Shown: positions 25,252-33,710 of the stretch, piece after piece
How positions within the stretch are numbered: position 1 is the first letter of the stretch
Layout of the letters: every line of letters starts with the position of its first letter
NCBI GenBank assembly: GCA_024233085.1
Contig: JACKQC010000008.1
Span: forward strand, 124,001-188,000
Direction: 5' to 3'
DNA from: Akkermansiaceae bacterium
GTDB lineage: Bacteria; Verrucomicrobiota; Verrucomicrobiia; Verrucomicrobiales; DEV007
DNA length: 64,000 nt
The notes under the pieces: generated by a model
What the model was told of the DNA's origin: nothing
Seen by the model: only the letters and a program-made list of their open reading frames with translations
The model's database searches: none
Translations under genes and position numbers: made by a program

Positions 25252-26328
25252 ATGGACTACGGCCCCCTGATCGAAAGGAAACGTGAACGCCTCGCCGAAC
25301 TGGAATCGGCGATGGCGGGGGACGGTTTTTTTTCCGATTCGAAACGGGCGGCGGAGATCAATCGCGAATACAACCGAACCCGCGCCTTGCTGGGGACCTG
25401 GGAAAAGCTCGAAAAAACGCGGGCGCAACTGAACGACAACGAGGAAATTGTCCGCTCGGGCGACGAGGAACTGATCGCCATCGCCGAGGAGGAGATGCCG
25501 CTTCTGACCCGGGCGATGACCGACCTCGAACTGGAGATCCAGTATGCCCTGCTCCCGCACGATCCGACGGAGGACCGCGACGCGATCGTCGAAATCCGCG
25601 CCGGAACGGGCGGGGACGAGGCTTCGCTCTTCGCGGGCGATCTGATGCGGATGTATCAGCGTTACGTCGAGCAGCGCGGCTGGAAGCTGGAGCCCATTGA
25701 CGCTAGCGTATCCGAAGTCGGCGGTTACAAGGAAGTCGTCTTCAAGGTCAGCGGGGAGGAGGTTTTCCGTTTCCTGAAATATGAAAGTGGCGTTCATCGC
25801 GTGCAGCGAGTGCCCTCCACCGAGACTCAGGGCCGCATCCACACCTCCACCGCCACCGTCGCCGTCCTGCCCGAGGCCGAGGAGATCGACGTCGAGCTAA
25901 AGCCCGAGGATCTGCACATCCAGGCCACTCGCTCCGGCGGCCCCGGAGGGCAGCATGTCAACACCACCGATTCCGCCGTGCAAGTCACCCACCTGCCGAC
26001 GGGCATCATGGTGAAATGCCAGGAAGGCCGCAGCCAGGGCAAAAACCGCGAAAAAGCCCTCCAGATTCTCCGCGCCAAGCTTCTCGAAAAAAAGCGCCAG
26101 GAGGAAACCGCCAAATACTCCGCCCACCGGCGCAATCTGATCGGATCCGGCGGGCGGGAGGAAAAAATCCGCACCTACAACTTCCCGCAGAACCGCCTGA
26201 CCGATCACCGGGTCGGCCTGACGCTATACAATCTCGACCAGGTGATGGAAGGCGAGATCGCCGAGGTCATCGACACCCTCCAGGCCTCCGAGATGGAGGA
26301 TCGCATGCGCGAGGCGGGGATTCAGTGA
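25252..26328 (+). CDS. prfA: peptide chain release factor 1
   Basis: 358 residues. RF1 ends translation at UAA and UAG. The GGQ motif is in SGGPGGQHVNTTDSAVQ, and the codon-recognition region reads RVPSTETQGRIHTS (PST in place of the common PAT tripeptide; RF2 would have SPF). The end HRVGLTLYNLDQVMEG is typical. prmC, which methylates this GGQ and often follows prfA, is not here. The gene after it is an unrelated Uma2 protein on the other strand. Confidence 0.97.
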   Translation: MDYGPLIERKRERLAELESAMAGDGFFSDSKRAAEINREYNRTRALLGTWEKLEKTRAQLNDNEEIVRSGDEELIAIAEEEMPLLTRAMTDLELEIQYALLPHDPTEDRDAIVEIRAGTGGDEASLFAGDLMRMYQRYVEQRGWKLEPIDASVSEVGGYKEVVFKVSGEEVFRFLKYESGVHRVQRVPSTETQGRIHTSTATVAVLPEAEEIDVELKPEDLHIQATRSGGPGGQHVNTTDSAVQVTHLPTGIMVKCQEGRSQGKNREKALQILRAKLLEKKRQEETAKYSAHRRNLIGSGGREEKIRTYNFPQNRLTDHRVGLTLYNLDQVMEGEIAEVIDTLQASEMEDRMREAGIQ

Positions 26329-26404
26329 TTTTCAGTATTCAGTTGGACCAGTAAGCCGCGTTCCGTTTTCGGTGATTACTCAAACTGACTCCTGATATAA
26401 CGGA

Positions 26405-27070
26405 CTACCGGTTTCCCTCGGCGAGGATTTTTCGGAGCGCGGCGAGGTTTTCCGCTTCGTCGAAAATCGCCCGCACGGGCAGAGCGAATCCGGGGATCGT
26501 CTCGCTGACCACCTCTCCGGCGGAGAGACGCTCCGTGTCCGGATAGGCGTCGGCGGCCAGGCGAAAGGCTTCGAGCGTCTCGGCCTCGGGATCGACGATC
26601 CAGTATTCAGCGACGCCGTGCAGGCCGTAGTCCTGAAACTTGATGCCCCGGTCGCGGGCTTCGGTCGAGGGAGAGAGCACTTCGACGATCAGGTCGGGAA
26701 TCGGGAAACGCAGCGTGCCGGGATCGAAGGCGGCGGCCTTCACCGCGCCGAAAAACATCACGTCCGGCTCGTAGTCGTTTCTGGGAAAGCTGGTCATCGC
26801 CTTTTCGATGTGGACGACGCCGAGTCGGTGGACCCGGACGAAGGCATCCATTAGGATGAAAAGCCGTTTTGTCGCCAGCAGATGGCGGTTGGTCGCGGGG
26901 GAATGCATCACGATTTCGCCCTGGATAAATTCCCATTTGTGCTCGGGCGTGATATCGGCGTAAAACTTCTCGCGCAGCAGATGCTCGCGGCCCATCGCGC
27001 GCTGCGCCTCCTGGATGAGTTCGGGCAGCACCGGGGACTGGAGCATGGCATCCAACACGGGCGATTTCAT
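26405..27070 (-). CDS. Uma2-family (DUF820) PD-(D/E)XK-like protein
   Basis: About 221 residues. The pattern of the family is clear: KWEFIQGEIVMHSPAT, YEPDVMFFG, IPDLIVEVLSPSTEARDRGIKFQDYGLHGVAEYWIVDPE (quoted in parts: DLIVEVLSPST and EYWIVDP). The Asp, Glu-Val and Tyr/Lys residues form a nuclease-like site. These proteins are abundant in cyanobacteria and planctomycetes; their biological function is not established. It may be a solitary mobile-type gene. The ATG at 27070 is preferred over longer starts in Arg/Ile-rich sequence. Confidence 0.85.
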   Translation of the reverse strand: MKSPVLDAMLQSPVLPELIQEAQRAMGREHLLREKFYADITPEHKWEFIQGEIVMHSPATNRHLLATKRLFILMDAFVRVHRLGVVHIEKAMTSFPRNDYEPDVMFFGAVKAAAFDPGTLRFPIPDLIVEVLSPSTEARDRGIKFQDYGLHGVAEYWIVDPEAETLEAFRLAADAYPDTERLSAGEVVSETIPGFALPVRAIFDEAENLAALRKILAEGNR

Positions 27071-27146
27071 CGCGGTAACCATTGCCCGGATCGCCCGAAT
27101 GCGCAACGCGCCATTCCGGCGACCGAATGGAGGGGCGACGCTTTCG

Positions 27147-28256
27147 TCAAAGCCACCGTTTCCGCCGGAAAAACCAGAACATGACCGCCGAGATCAGCCC
27201 GAAGGCGATCCACAGCGCCGGGTAGGCGAGCGGCCAGTCCAGCTCCGGCATGTGGCGGAAATTCATCCCGTAGATGCCCGCCAGAAAGGTCAGGGGCAGG
27301 AAGATCGCCGAGAAGCACGTCAGCACCTTCATGATTTCGTTCATCCGGTTGCTGACCGAGGAAAGGTAAAAGTCCCGCAGCGAGGCGGCCGTCTCCCTCA
27401 GATCCTCGGACGCCTCGACCGCTTGAATCGCGTGGTCGTGCAGGTCCCGGAAGAAGGGATGCATCTCGGGGCGCACCAGATCGCTGTCCGGGTGGTAGAG
27501 CGCGGTGGCGATTTCCCGGATGGGGCGGATGCCGCGGTGCAGGTGGTTGATGTCTTTCTTCGCCGCGAAGACCGCCGTCGAGTCGATCTGCTCGGGCGTC
27601 GTCTCGAGCGATTCCTCCAACCGCGCGAGGGTTTCGTCGATCGAGACCGTCACCTGCAGGTAGTGGTCGACCACCATGTCGATCAGCGCCCACAGCAGGT
27701 AGTCGGCGCCCGACCGGCGGATTCGTCCCTTGCCGGTGTCGATCCGCTGGTGCACCGGGTCGAAGGCCGTGGTTGGCGCCTCGCGAAAGGTCAGCACCGT
27801 CTCGCCCGGCAGCAGCAGCACCGCGAGATGCTGCACATCGACGTCAGCCCCGTCGGGCGAGTGGGTCAGCAGTCGGGTGATGATGTAAACGCCCTCGGCG
27901 TGTTCCTCGATCTTCGACCGGCCGCTGGTGTTGAGAATGTCCTCCTGAATCAGGGACGGCACGCGGAAATGCTCGCACAGCGCCACGATCCGGTCGGTGT
28001 CGTGGAGCCCCATCACCTCGATAAGCCGGATCTTTCCCGGGCCGGTGTCCCGGGCGCAGTCCTCCAACGTGGCCTCGGTCCGTCGCTCCACAGTTTCCCG
28101 GTCGAAAATCGTCAGCGCGATGCGCGTCTCGTCGAGGCGCCGCTCGCCGATGTGGATCGGCGAGCCCGGCGGCGCGCCGAGCGAGGCCCGGTGGCGTGGA
28201 CGCCTGGCCGACTTTTCGAAATACGACAGCCAGGCTCGGCGGCGCGGACGTTTCAT
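27147..28256 (-). CDS. corA: CorA-type magnesium/cobalt transporter
   Basis: About 369 residues. A long cytoplasmic N-terminal domain with a helical coiled region precedes two C-terminal helices, the first ending in the pore signature YGMNF and the second running from about LWIAFGLISAVMFWF, with the basic tail RRKRWL. CorA forms a pentamer that lets in Mg2+ down the membrane potential. The loop after GMN holds acidic residues (MPELDWP), as expected. The ATG at 28256 follows a GTG nine bases upstream that could also serve. Confidence 0.93.
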   Translation of the reverse strand: MKRPRRRAWLSYFEKSARRPRHRASLGAPPGSPIHIGERRLDETRIALTIFDRETVERRTEATLEDCARDTGPGKIRLIEVMGLHDTDRIVALCEHFRVPSLIQEDILNTSGRSKIEEHAEGVYIITRLLTHSPDGADVDVQHLAVLLLPGETVLTFREAPTTAFDPVHQRIDTGKGRIRRSGADYLLWALIDMVVDHYLQVTVSIDETLARLEESLETTPEQIDSTAVFAAKKDINHLHRGIRPIREIATALYHPDSDLVRPEMHPFFRDLHDHAIQAVEASEDLRETAASLRDFYLSSVSNRMNEIMKVLTCFSAIFLPLTFLAGIYGMNFRHMPELDWPLAYPALWIAFGLISAVMFWFFRRKRWL

Positions 28257-28301
28257 GACGCCCACTTTACCGGGAAACGGAAACTTTTCAGTCCCGCATT
28301 T

Positions 28302-29627
28302 TCAAAGCTTGGCGAATCCCGGCAGCGTGTCGTCGAGGATCTCGCGGATGCGGTCGCGCTCGCTCTCCGAGAGATGGTCGAAGATCTCCGGCTTGTCTCC
28401 ACCGCGCAGGCCGTCGGCGAGCCGGGCCAGGACGCGGTCCTTCAACTCCGGCGGCAGGGACGTGAAGGCCTCCGAATAGATCATGTAGCTGCAGCGGTAT
28501 TTGAAGAGGCGGTCGAGCAGTTGGAAGTCCTTCAGCGAGCGACCGTCCTGGTTGGGCCGCGCGTTGTGCTGGAATTCCGCCGGAAAGCGCCCCTTCGAGT
28601 CGACCCCACCCTCGGGCAGCGGCGCCTCGTCGCGATAGACCATGTGCGAGAGGATGCGGTCCGCCTGGCTCTCGATGATGCGTTTGGTCGAGTCGCTGAG
28701 TTCGTCCGGGTTGTCCGCCCCCAGCTCGCGGTTCAACTGCCGGCTGCGATAGACCGCCGCCCGCACCGTGAAATTCCCCTCGATCAGCTTGTTGTGCATG
28801 CCGATCTGGTGCTCCAGCACCATCAGCGCCACGATGTCGCTGGTCGGCGCCAGGTAGTCGCCGGTGTCGAAGAACGCGTCCAGCGACAGCAGGTTCGCCC
28901 CCGGTTCCCGGTCGTATTCCGCGCGGCCATCGGGCAATTCGGTCGCCGTGAGATTGCCCAGATGCCGCGCGTCGCCGTGGAAACCGGTCACATACCAGCC
29001 GCCCCAGCGGTTTTCGAAAGGCGTCTCCTGTCCCACCGTGTAGCTGCCCGCCGAGAAGATCGGCTGCCCTTCCCGGTCGGTGAAAAGCGAGCGCACCAGC
29101 ATCCCCGGACGCCCGCCCGTGCGGCCCGACGCATGGCAGGAAAAACAGTCCGCCGACTCGCGAAAGACTTCGATCTTCGCCGTCTCCGGCTCCCGCTCCA
29201 GCAGGTAAAAGGTCGCGCCCAGCTTCGGGTCGGCCGCGATGACCTCGAACTTCTGGCTGCCGTGGGACCAGCCCAGATAGAGATCCTCGTTGAAATAGAT
29301 CGCCCGCGGCTGCCGCGGATTGATGTGCGGGTTTTGCAGGCTGGTTTTTGAAAACACCAGCACCTGCGACGAGGCCGGCAGGCCCATCTCCTTCGTCAGA
29401 TCGTCCATGAACTCCTTGTCCGGCGCGCCGGGGCGGAATTTCACCTCGCCCTTCTCCATCGCCGCCTCGAGGCGTGTGATGCTGTCCGACGGCTCGGTGT
29501 CCGAGTAGTTGATGGGCGGCATCTCGTAGAGATCCTCCGCGCGGGTGTGGCCGGGAAACCAGGCCGCCAGGGCGAAAAAAGCGAGGCCCGCGAGGGACAG
29601 CGGCGGGAGCGAACAGGGTTGAGTCAT
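28302..29627 (-). CDS. exported protein with a single heme c site
   Basis: 441 residues. A signal peptide (about 1-30) is followed by a soluble protein with one heme-binding CFSCH (near residue 155) and a helical C-terminus rich in Asp, Leu and Arg (DKPEIFDHLSESERDRI). No family is certain. Similar exported cytochrome-like proteins are common in Verrucomicrobia and Planctomycetes. The start codon ATG lies in the 3-base gap of a dispersed palindromic repeat, so the first residues MTQPCS are encoded by the repeat. It is downstream of nsrR on the same strand, so a link with nitric oxide response is possible. Confidence 0.7.
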   Translation of the reverse strand: MTQPCSLPPLSLAGLAFFALAAWFPGHTRAEDLYEMPPINYSDTEPSDSITRLEAAMEKGEVKFRPGAPDKEFMDDLTKEMGLPASSQVLVFSKTSLQNPHINPRQPRAIYFNEDLYLGWSHGSQKFEVIAADPKLGATFYLLEREPETAKIEVFRESADCFSCHASGRTGGRPGMLVRSLFTDREGQPIFSAGSYTVGQETPFENRWGGWYVTGFHGDARHLGNLTATELPDGRAEYDREPGANLLSLDAFFDTGDYLAPTSDIVALMVLEHQIGMHNKLIEGNFTVRAAVYRSRQLNRELGADNPDELSDSTKRIIESQADRILSHMVYRDEAPLPEGGVDSKGRFPAEFQHNARPNQDGRSLKDFQLLDRLFKYRCSYMIYSEAFTSLPPELKDRVLARLADGLRGGDKPEIFDHLSESERDRIREILDDTLPGFAKL

Positions 29628-29669
29628 GGACCAAAGAGGGTTGAGTGGACGACCCAACAGGGTTGAGTC
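29607..29669. repeat. 22-bp-period palindromic repeat, locus 3 (3 units)
   Basis: Units 29607-29625, 29629-29647 and 29651-29669 all have core AGG and 3-base gaps ATG and GAC. The third is the best match (GACCCAAC, AGG, GTTGAGTC). The first unit and its gap supply the start codon and first codons of the cytochrome-like gene. Confidence 0.92.
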
Positions 29670-29773
29670 GATTTCACGCCGGGCTTTGCAGATCGGGGGC
29701 TTTTTCGCGCTCATTTTGATCCGGGATTCGCGGGTTCGGAAGGCTTGAGGGGTGGAGGGAGAGAGGAGGGAGA

Positions 29774-30256
29774 TCAGGCCGTCGTCGCGGCGGGCGCGGG
29801 CGCGGGCGTGCCGGGGACCGTCCCCGGTGTGGTGAGGGCCTTGAGCACCGCGCCGCGCGGCGTGGCGATGTCCGCCAGCGAATACTGCGAGAGATTTTCC
29901 AGAAAGGCGTCCGCCGCGCCCGCGAGCATCCCCTTGAGCCGGCAGACCGGCGTCAGGCGGCAGCCGCCGTCGCCCTTGCGAAAGCACTGGGCCATGTCGA
30001 AGCCCGGCTCCGTCGCTTTCACCACCTCCGCGACCGTGATCGACTCCGCCGGACGCCCCAGCCGGATGCCGCCGCCCCGGCCTCGTGTCGTTTCGAGAAA
30101 GCCCAGGTGCGCCAGCTTGCGCACGACCTGGATCAGGTGGTTGCGCGAGATGCCATAGGCCTCCGCCAACTCCGTGAGCGACACCTGCTCCGGCGAGCGG
30201 GCGGCCGCGTAGATGAGCACGCGCAGCGAGTAGTCCGTGAATGCGTTAAGATGCAT
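29774..30256 (-). CDS. nsrR: NsrR-type Rrf2 family repressor
   Basis: 160 residues. The N-terminal winged helix (LTELAEAYGISRNHLIQVVRKL, in outline) binds DNA, and three cysteines spaced C-x7-C-x5-C (CFRKGDGGCRLTPVC) match the iron-sulfur site of NsrR, the nitric-oxide-sensing repressor. The tail is Ala/Pro/Thr-rich. The ATG lies in an NsrR-like half-site, so it probably controls itself as well as the divergent cytochrome c gene. IscR has a different cysteine spacing. Confidence 0.85.
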   Translation of the reverse strand: MHLNAFTDYSLRVLIYAAARSPEQVSLTELAEAYGISRNHLIQVVRKLAHLGFLETTRGRGGGIRLGRPAESITVAEVVKATEPGFDMAQCFRKGDGGCRLTPVCRLKGMLAGAADAFLENLSQYSLADIATPRGAVLKALTTPGTVPGTPAPAPAATTA

Positions 30257-30291
30257 TTTCCGTGTTGAAAGATGTACTTGAAATGCAACAA
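30248..30291. promoter_or_regulatory. NsrR-like operator between nsrR and a cytochrome c gene
   Basis: AAGATGCATTT (30248-30258) is a perfect match to the NsrR half-site and covers the nsrR start codon. A second site, AAGATGTACTT, G, AAATGCAACAA (30269-30291), has the 11-1-11 arrangement of a full operator with some mismatches. It overlaps a -35-like TTGAAA (30265-30270) of the rightward gene. NO would be expected to relieve repression in both directions. Confidence 0.65.
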
Positions 30292-30298
30292 TGGCAAC

Positions 30299-31156
30299 AT
30301 GGCGCGATCGAGCAACGCTTTCCTCATCCTCCTCCCGACCTTGGCGCTGGCTTTTTTCGCCGCCGCCATCGGATTCCTTCATTCCGCGGACAACAACGAG
30401 CCGCCCGCCGCGGCCTCGGCGTCCGCCTCGGTTTCCAGCGGGACCCTGACCCCCGAGCAGGTCGCCGCCGCCAATGCCGCCGTCGAGGCCGCCAAGGCCG
30501 GCCGGGGCGACGCGCCGAACCTCTTCGTCGCCGTCTGTTCCCAATGCCACGGCGAAAAGGGCGAGGGCAAAGTCGAACTGAAAACCCCCTCCATTGCCGG
30601 CCTGCCCGAGTGGTATTCCAAGATCCAGATCGGCAAATTCCGCCAGAAAATCCGCGGCCAGAGCCCCGAGGACACCAACGGCATGATCATGCACACCGTC
30701 GCCCAGTCCCTCGACGATGCCGCCATCGAGGGCGTGACCAAGGTGATCGCCGACCTGAAGCTCGTCCCCATGCAAAACACCCTCGGGGGCGATCCCGACA
30801 AGGGCGAAGTCATCTTTCGCGAGCGCTGCATGGAGTGCCACCGCTACAACGGCCGCGGCGAGATGGCCTTTCACAGCGCCCACCTTATCGGCCTGCAGGA
30901 CTGGTACATCATTTCCCAACTGCGTAAGTTCCGCGGCGGCGTGCGCGGCTCCATCCCCGCCGATGTCGACGGCGGCAAGATGCACCGCATCACCGAGACG
31001 ATGAAGGACGAGCAGTTCATCGATGTCGCCGCCTACGTCGCCGTCCTCGCCGAGAAATACGCCGACGAAAAACCCCGTCGCCGCCGTCCCTATCAGCGGC
31101 TCGTCGACGAGGCCGAGGCCGACACCAAGCCCGCCCCCGAAGCGGACGCGAAGTGA
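30299..31156 (+). CDS. exported diheme cytochrome c
   Basis: About 285 residues. An N-terminal helix (ILLPTLALAFFAAAIGFL) exports or anchors it, then an Ala/Ser-rich linker, then two class I cytochrome c domains with CSQCH (about residue 80) and CMECH (about 178). Each has a distal region (NGMIMHTVAQSL; GGKMHRITETM) that could give the methionine ligand, as in cytochrome c4-like proteins. The tail is charged and Arg/Lys-rich. It is divergent from nsrR with an NsrR-like operator between them, so it probably carries electrons in a nitric-oxide-responsive branch. No NO or nitrite reductase is in the window. Confidence 0.85.
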   Translation: MARSSNAFLILLPTLALAFFAAAIGFLHSADNNEPPAAASASASVSSGTLTPEQVAAANAAVEAAKAGRGDAPNLFVAVCSQCHGEKGEGKVELKTPSIAGLPEWYSKIQIGKFRQKIRGQSPEDTNGMIMHTVAQSLDDAAIEGVTKVIADLKLVPMQNTLGGDPDKGEVIFRERCMECHRYNGRGEMAFHSAHLIGLQDWYIISQLRKFRGGVRGSIPADVDGGKMHRITETMKDEQFIDVAAYVAVLAEKYADEKPRRRRPYQRLVDEAEADTKPAPEADAK

Positions 31157-31196
31157 AGGACACCGGCTTCGTTTCCCCGGGGCTCGGCGGCCTTGG

Positions 31197-32480
31197 TCAA
31201 GGTTTCGCCGCCAGCGAATCGAGCAGCGCGACGGCGGGTTCGTCGCCGGCCGGTGAGGGGCGCGGCTTGACGATGCCGCGGGTCACTTCCACCTCGTCGC
31301 GGTAGGTTTCCGACTCGTCGACGAGGCGCTCGTGCACCTCCCGGAGCCGGTACTGCGGCACGTTCGGGTAGATATGGTGGATGAGGTGAAAATCGTTGCC
31401 GTATCCCAGCACGGCCCAGTGGGTAAACGGGTCGGCGAGGATGATGCGGGAGTTGTCGATCTGGCCCCGGCCCGCGTTGGCGTGCTGGTAAACCTCGCGC
31501 AGCAACATCAGGTAGGGAAACATGTAGATCAGCGGAAAAATCCACAGCGCGATAAAGGCGACGGACGAATCGTAGCCCGTGACCTGGCGGATCGCACCCA
31601 GCCCGGCGAAAAGCAGGGTGTAGTAGGTCAGCCGCAGCAGCGCCGCCGTCTTGACCGGAATGCTGAGCCGGGCGCCGCGGAAAAAGGCCGACTCCGGCAA
31701 AAAGGCCCACACCGCCAGGGCGACGACGTAAAGAACGCCCACGCCGCCGATGTGCCAGAACCATCCGTGGCCGTAACCGAGCCGCAGGGCGGCCACGATG
31801 GCGACCAGATAGAGAATGCCCAGCCAGGTTCCCCGCACCCGGACGAGCTTCGAAGCGAACCCGGACTTTTCGCGCTCCTCGGGCGTGGCGTCGCGCACGG
31901 GCGCCGGCGAGAATCCGGAGCCGATGGTGATCACGTCGAGCAGGTCGAGCAGGTTCGCCAGCACGAAGGGCGGCCAGAAGAACTTCACGTAGTACTGGTA
32001 GATGAACGAGCGCTTCGGCATCGGAAACTTCGCGTAGAGCCGCTGGGCCTTGCCGTTTCCGAGATTCGGATCCCGGTCCGGATCGTTTGGATAAAGGTGA
32101 TGGTCGAGGTGTTTCTTCCGGTATTGCATCAGGCCGCCGAAGACCGGGTAAAAACAGAGCAGCTCGGCGAGGATGTCGTTCCATCGGCGATTCGGGACCA
32201 GCAGGTGATGCGACGCCTCGTGCCCCATCAGCCCGATGCGGTGCTGCACGCAGCCGTTCACCACCGCCGCCGCGATCCAGACCGGCACGATCCAGGCCGG
32301 GTGAAGTCCCCAGTCCCGGTGGTGAATCTGGAAAAAGACCGCGCCGCCCGTCGCGACGATGGCGACCAGGTAGTCGATCGCCAGGGCGCCGAGATTCGCG
32401 AAGGGACGCACCCGCGTCGCCTCCCGGACGGTGGCGGCGTCGAGCAGGGAGCCTTCGGCCTGATTGCTGCTTTCGCTCAT
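31197..32480 (-). CDS. membrane fatty acid desaturase family protein
   Basis: 427 residues with several hydrophobic helices. The three histidine boxes of the di-iron site are present: HEASHH, HLDHH and HLIHH, with extra His in WFWHIGG. Such enzymes put double bonds into acyl chains, or hydroxylate them, using O2. The C-terminal tail is charged. It sits between the cytochrome c gene, with which it converges, and the FAH-family gene. The substrate is not known. ATG at 32480. Confidence 0.9.
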   Translation of the reverse strand: MSESSNQAEGSLLDAATVREATRVRPFANLGALAIDYLVAIVATGGAVFFQIHHRDWGLHPAWIVPVWIAAAVVNGCVQHRIGLMGHEASHHLLVPNRRWNDILAELLCFYPVFGGLMQYRKKHLDHHLYPNDPDRDPNLGNGKAQRLYAKFPMPKRSFIYQYYVKFFWPPFVLANLLDLLDVITIGSGFSPAPVRDATPEEREKSGFASKLVRVRGTWLGILYLVAIVAALRLGYGHGWFWHIGGVGVLYVVALAVWAFLPESAFFRGARLSIPVKTAALLRLTYYTLLFAGLGAIRQVTGYDSSVAFIALWIFPLIYMFPYLMLLREVYQHANAGRGQIDNSRIILADPFTHWAVLGYGNDFHLIHHIYPNVPQYRLREVHERLVDESETYRDEVEVTRGIVKPRPSPAGDEPAVALLDSLAAKP

Positions 32481-32616
32481 GCGATTCGGGGGTGGCCGAC
32501 GGCGCTCGATCGCCGGGGTTACTCCCCGCAAATTGGCGCATAGATTGTCGAAGGCAACCGCGCAGATATTGGACGAAACCCGCTGAAATTTGACCGCCGG
32601 AGGTGCCTCCGCCCGC

Positions 32617-32657
32617 GATTCAACAGGGTTGAGTGAGCGACCCAACCCTGTTGGGTC
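32617..32657. repeat. 22-bp-period palindromic repeat, locus 4 (2 units)
   Basis: Unit 32617-32635 (core AGG) and the perfect unit 32639-32657 (GACCCAAC, CCT, GTTGGGTC) face each other across AGC. It lies between the end of the FAH gene and the start of the desaturase. Confidence 0.93.
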
Positions 32658-32709
32658 GGGGAGGAAGCTCGGCTCGTTGGAGAGCGCTCTTCGCCCGCGC
32701 GGGCGGGGG

Positions 32710-33567
32710 TCACGCCCGGGCCACTGCCTCCTGACGCTGCTCGCCGAGGCCGTCGATGCCGAGTTCGATGACGTCGCCGGGGCGAAGGAACCGCGGCGGG
32801 TCCATGCCCAGGCCGACGCCGGCGGGCGTGCCGGTCGAGATGAGGTCACCGGGCAGCAGGGTCATGAACTGGCTCAGGTAGCTGATCAGGGTGGGGATCT
32901 TGAAAATGAGGTTGCAGGTGTTGCCGTCCTGCATGGTTTCCCCATTGACTTTCAGCCACATCCGCAAGCCGTTGACGTCGGCGATCTCGTCCGGCGTGGC
33001 CAGAAAGGGGCCGATGGGGGCGAAACTGTCGCAGCTCTTGCCCTTCACCCACTGGCCGCCGCGCTCGATCTGGAAGTGGCGCTCGCTGTAGTCGTTGTGC
33101 AGGACATAACCGGCGACATGCGACAGGGCGTCGGCTTCGGAGACGTAGCTGGCTTTCTTGCCGATGACGACGCCGAGTTCGACCTCCCAGTCGGTCTTTT
33201 CGCTGTTTCGGGGAATGACCAGCGCGTCGTCGGGGCCGGTCATGGCGCTGGTGGCCTTGAAAAAGATGATCGGTTCCTCCGGCGGTGTCGCGCCGGTTTC
33301 CTTCGCGTGGTCGGAAAAATTCAGGCCGATGCAGACGATCTTGCTGGGCCGGCAAATGGCGGGCGCGAGCCGGGTGCCGGGCATGATTTCCGCCGCCGAG
33401 GAGGCGTTGGCGTTCGCCCAGTCGCGGAGCCGGTCAAAATTCGCGGGGTCGGCGAAAAAAGCCTCGTTCCAGTCCTGGCCGAAGCCGCTGGCGTCGATGC
33501 GGCGTCCGTCGGGGAGTTGGAGTCCGGGGCGTTCGTGGTCGGGTTGGCCGTGGCGGAGGAGTTTCAT
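32710..33567 (-). CDS. fumarylacetoacetate hydrolase family protein
   Basis: 285 residues. The C-terminal FAH domain has IVCIGLNFSDHAKETG, the metal ligands in DWEVELGVVIGK and NDYSERHFQ, and the closing STGTPAGVGLG. Members split C-C bonds in beta-diketo acids or hydrate related compounds. Paired with the UxaA-type dehydratase next to it, a role like 2,4-diketo-3-deoxy-L-fuconate hydrolase in sugar-acid breakdown is likely, but this is inference from context. It starts about 140 bases after the dehydratase on the same strand. Confidence 0.87.
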   Translation of the reverse strand: MKLLRHGQPDHERPGLQLPDGRRIDASGFGQDWNEAFFADPANFDRLRDWANANASSAAEIMPGTRLAPAICRPSKIVCIGLNFSDHAKETGATPPEEPIIFFKATSAMTGPDDALVIPRNSEKTDWEVELGVVIGKKASYVSEADALSHVAGYVLHNDYSERHFQIERGGQWVKGKSCDSFAPIGPFLATPDEIADVNGLRMWLKVNGETMQDGNTCNLIFKIPTLISYLSQFMTLLPGDLISTGTPAGVGLGMDPPRFLRPGDVIELGIDGLGEQRQEAVARA

Positions 33568-33710
33568 GTCAGGAGTCGGGGGTCAGGGGGTTCGAGATGA
33601 AGGGTGACGGGGTGGAGACAGGAACCACGGATTTCGCGGATGGGCACGGACTTTTTTGGAGCGGCCTCGGTCGGTGAGATTTGAGAGGGAACCCGTCAAG
33701 AAACGTGGCT

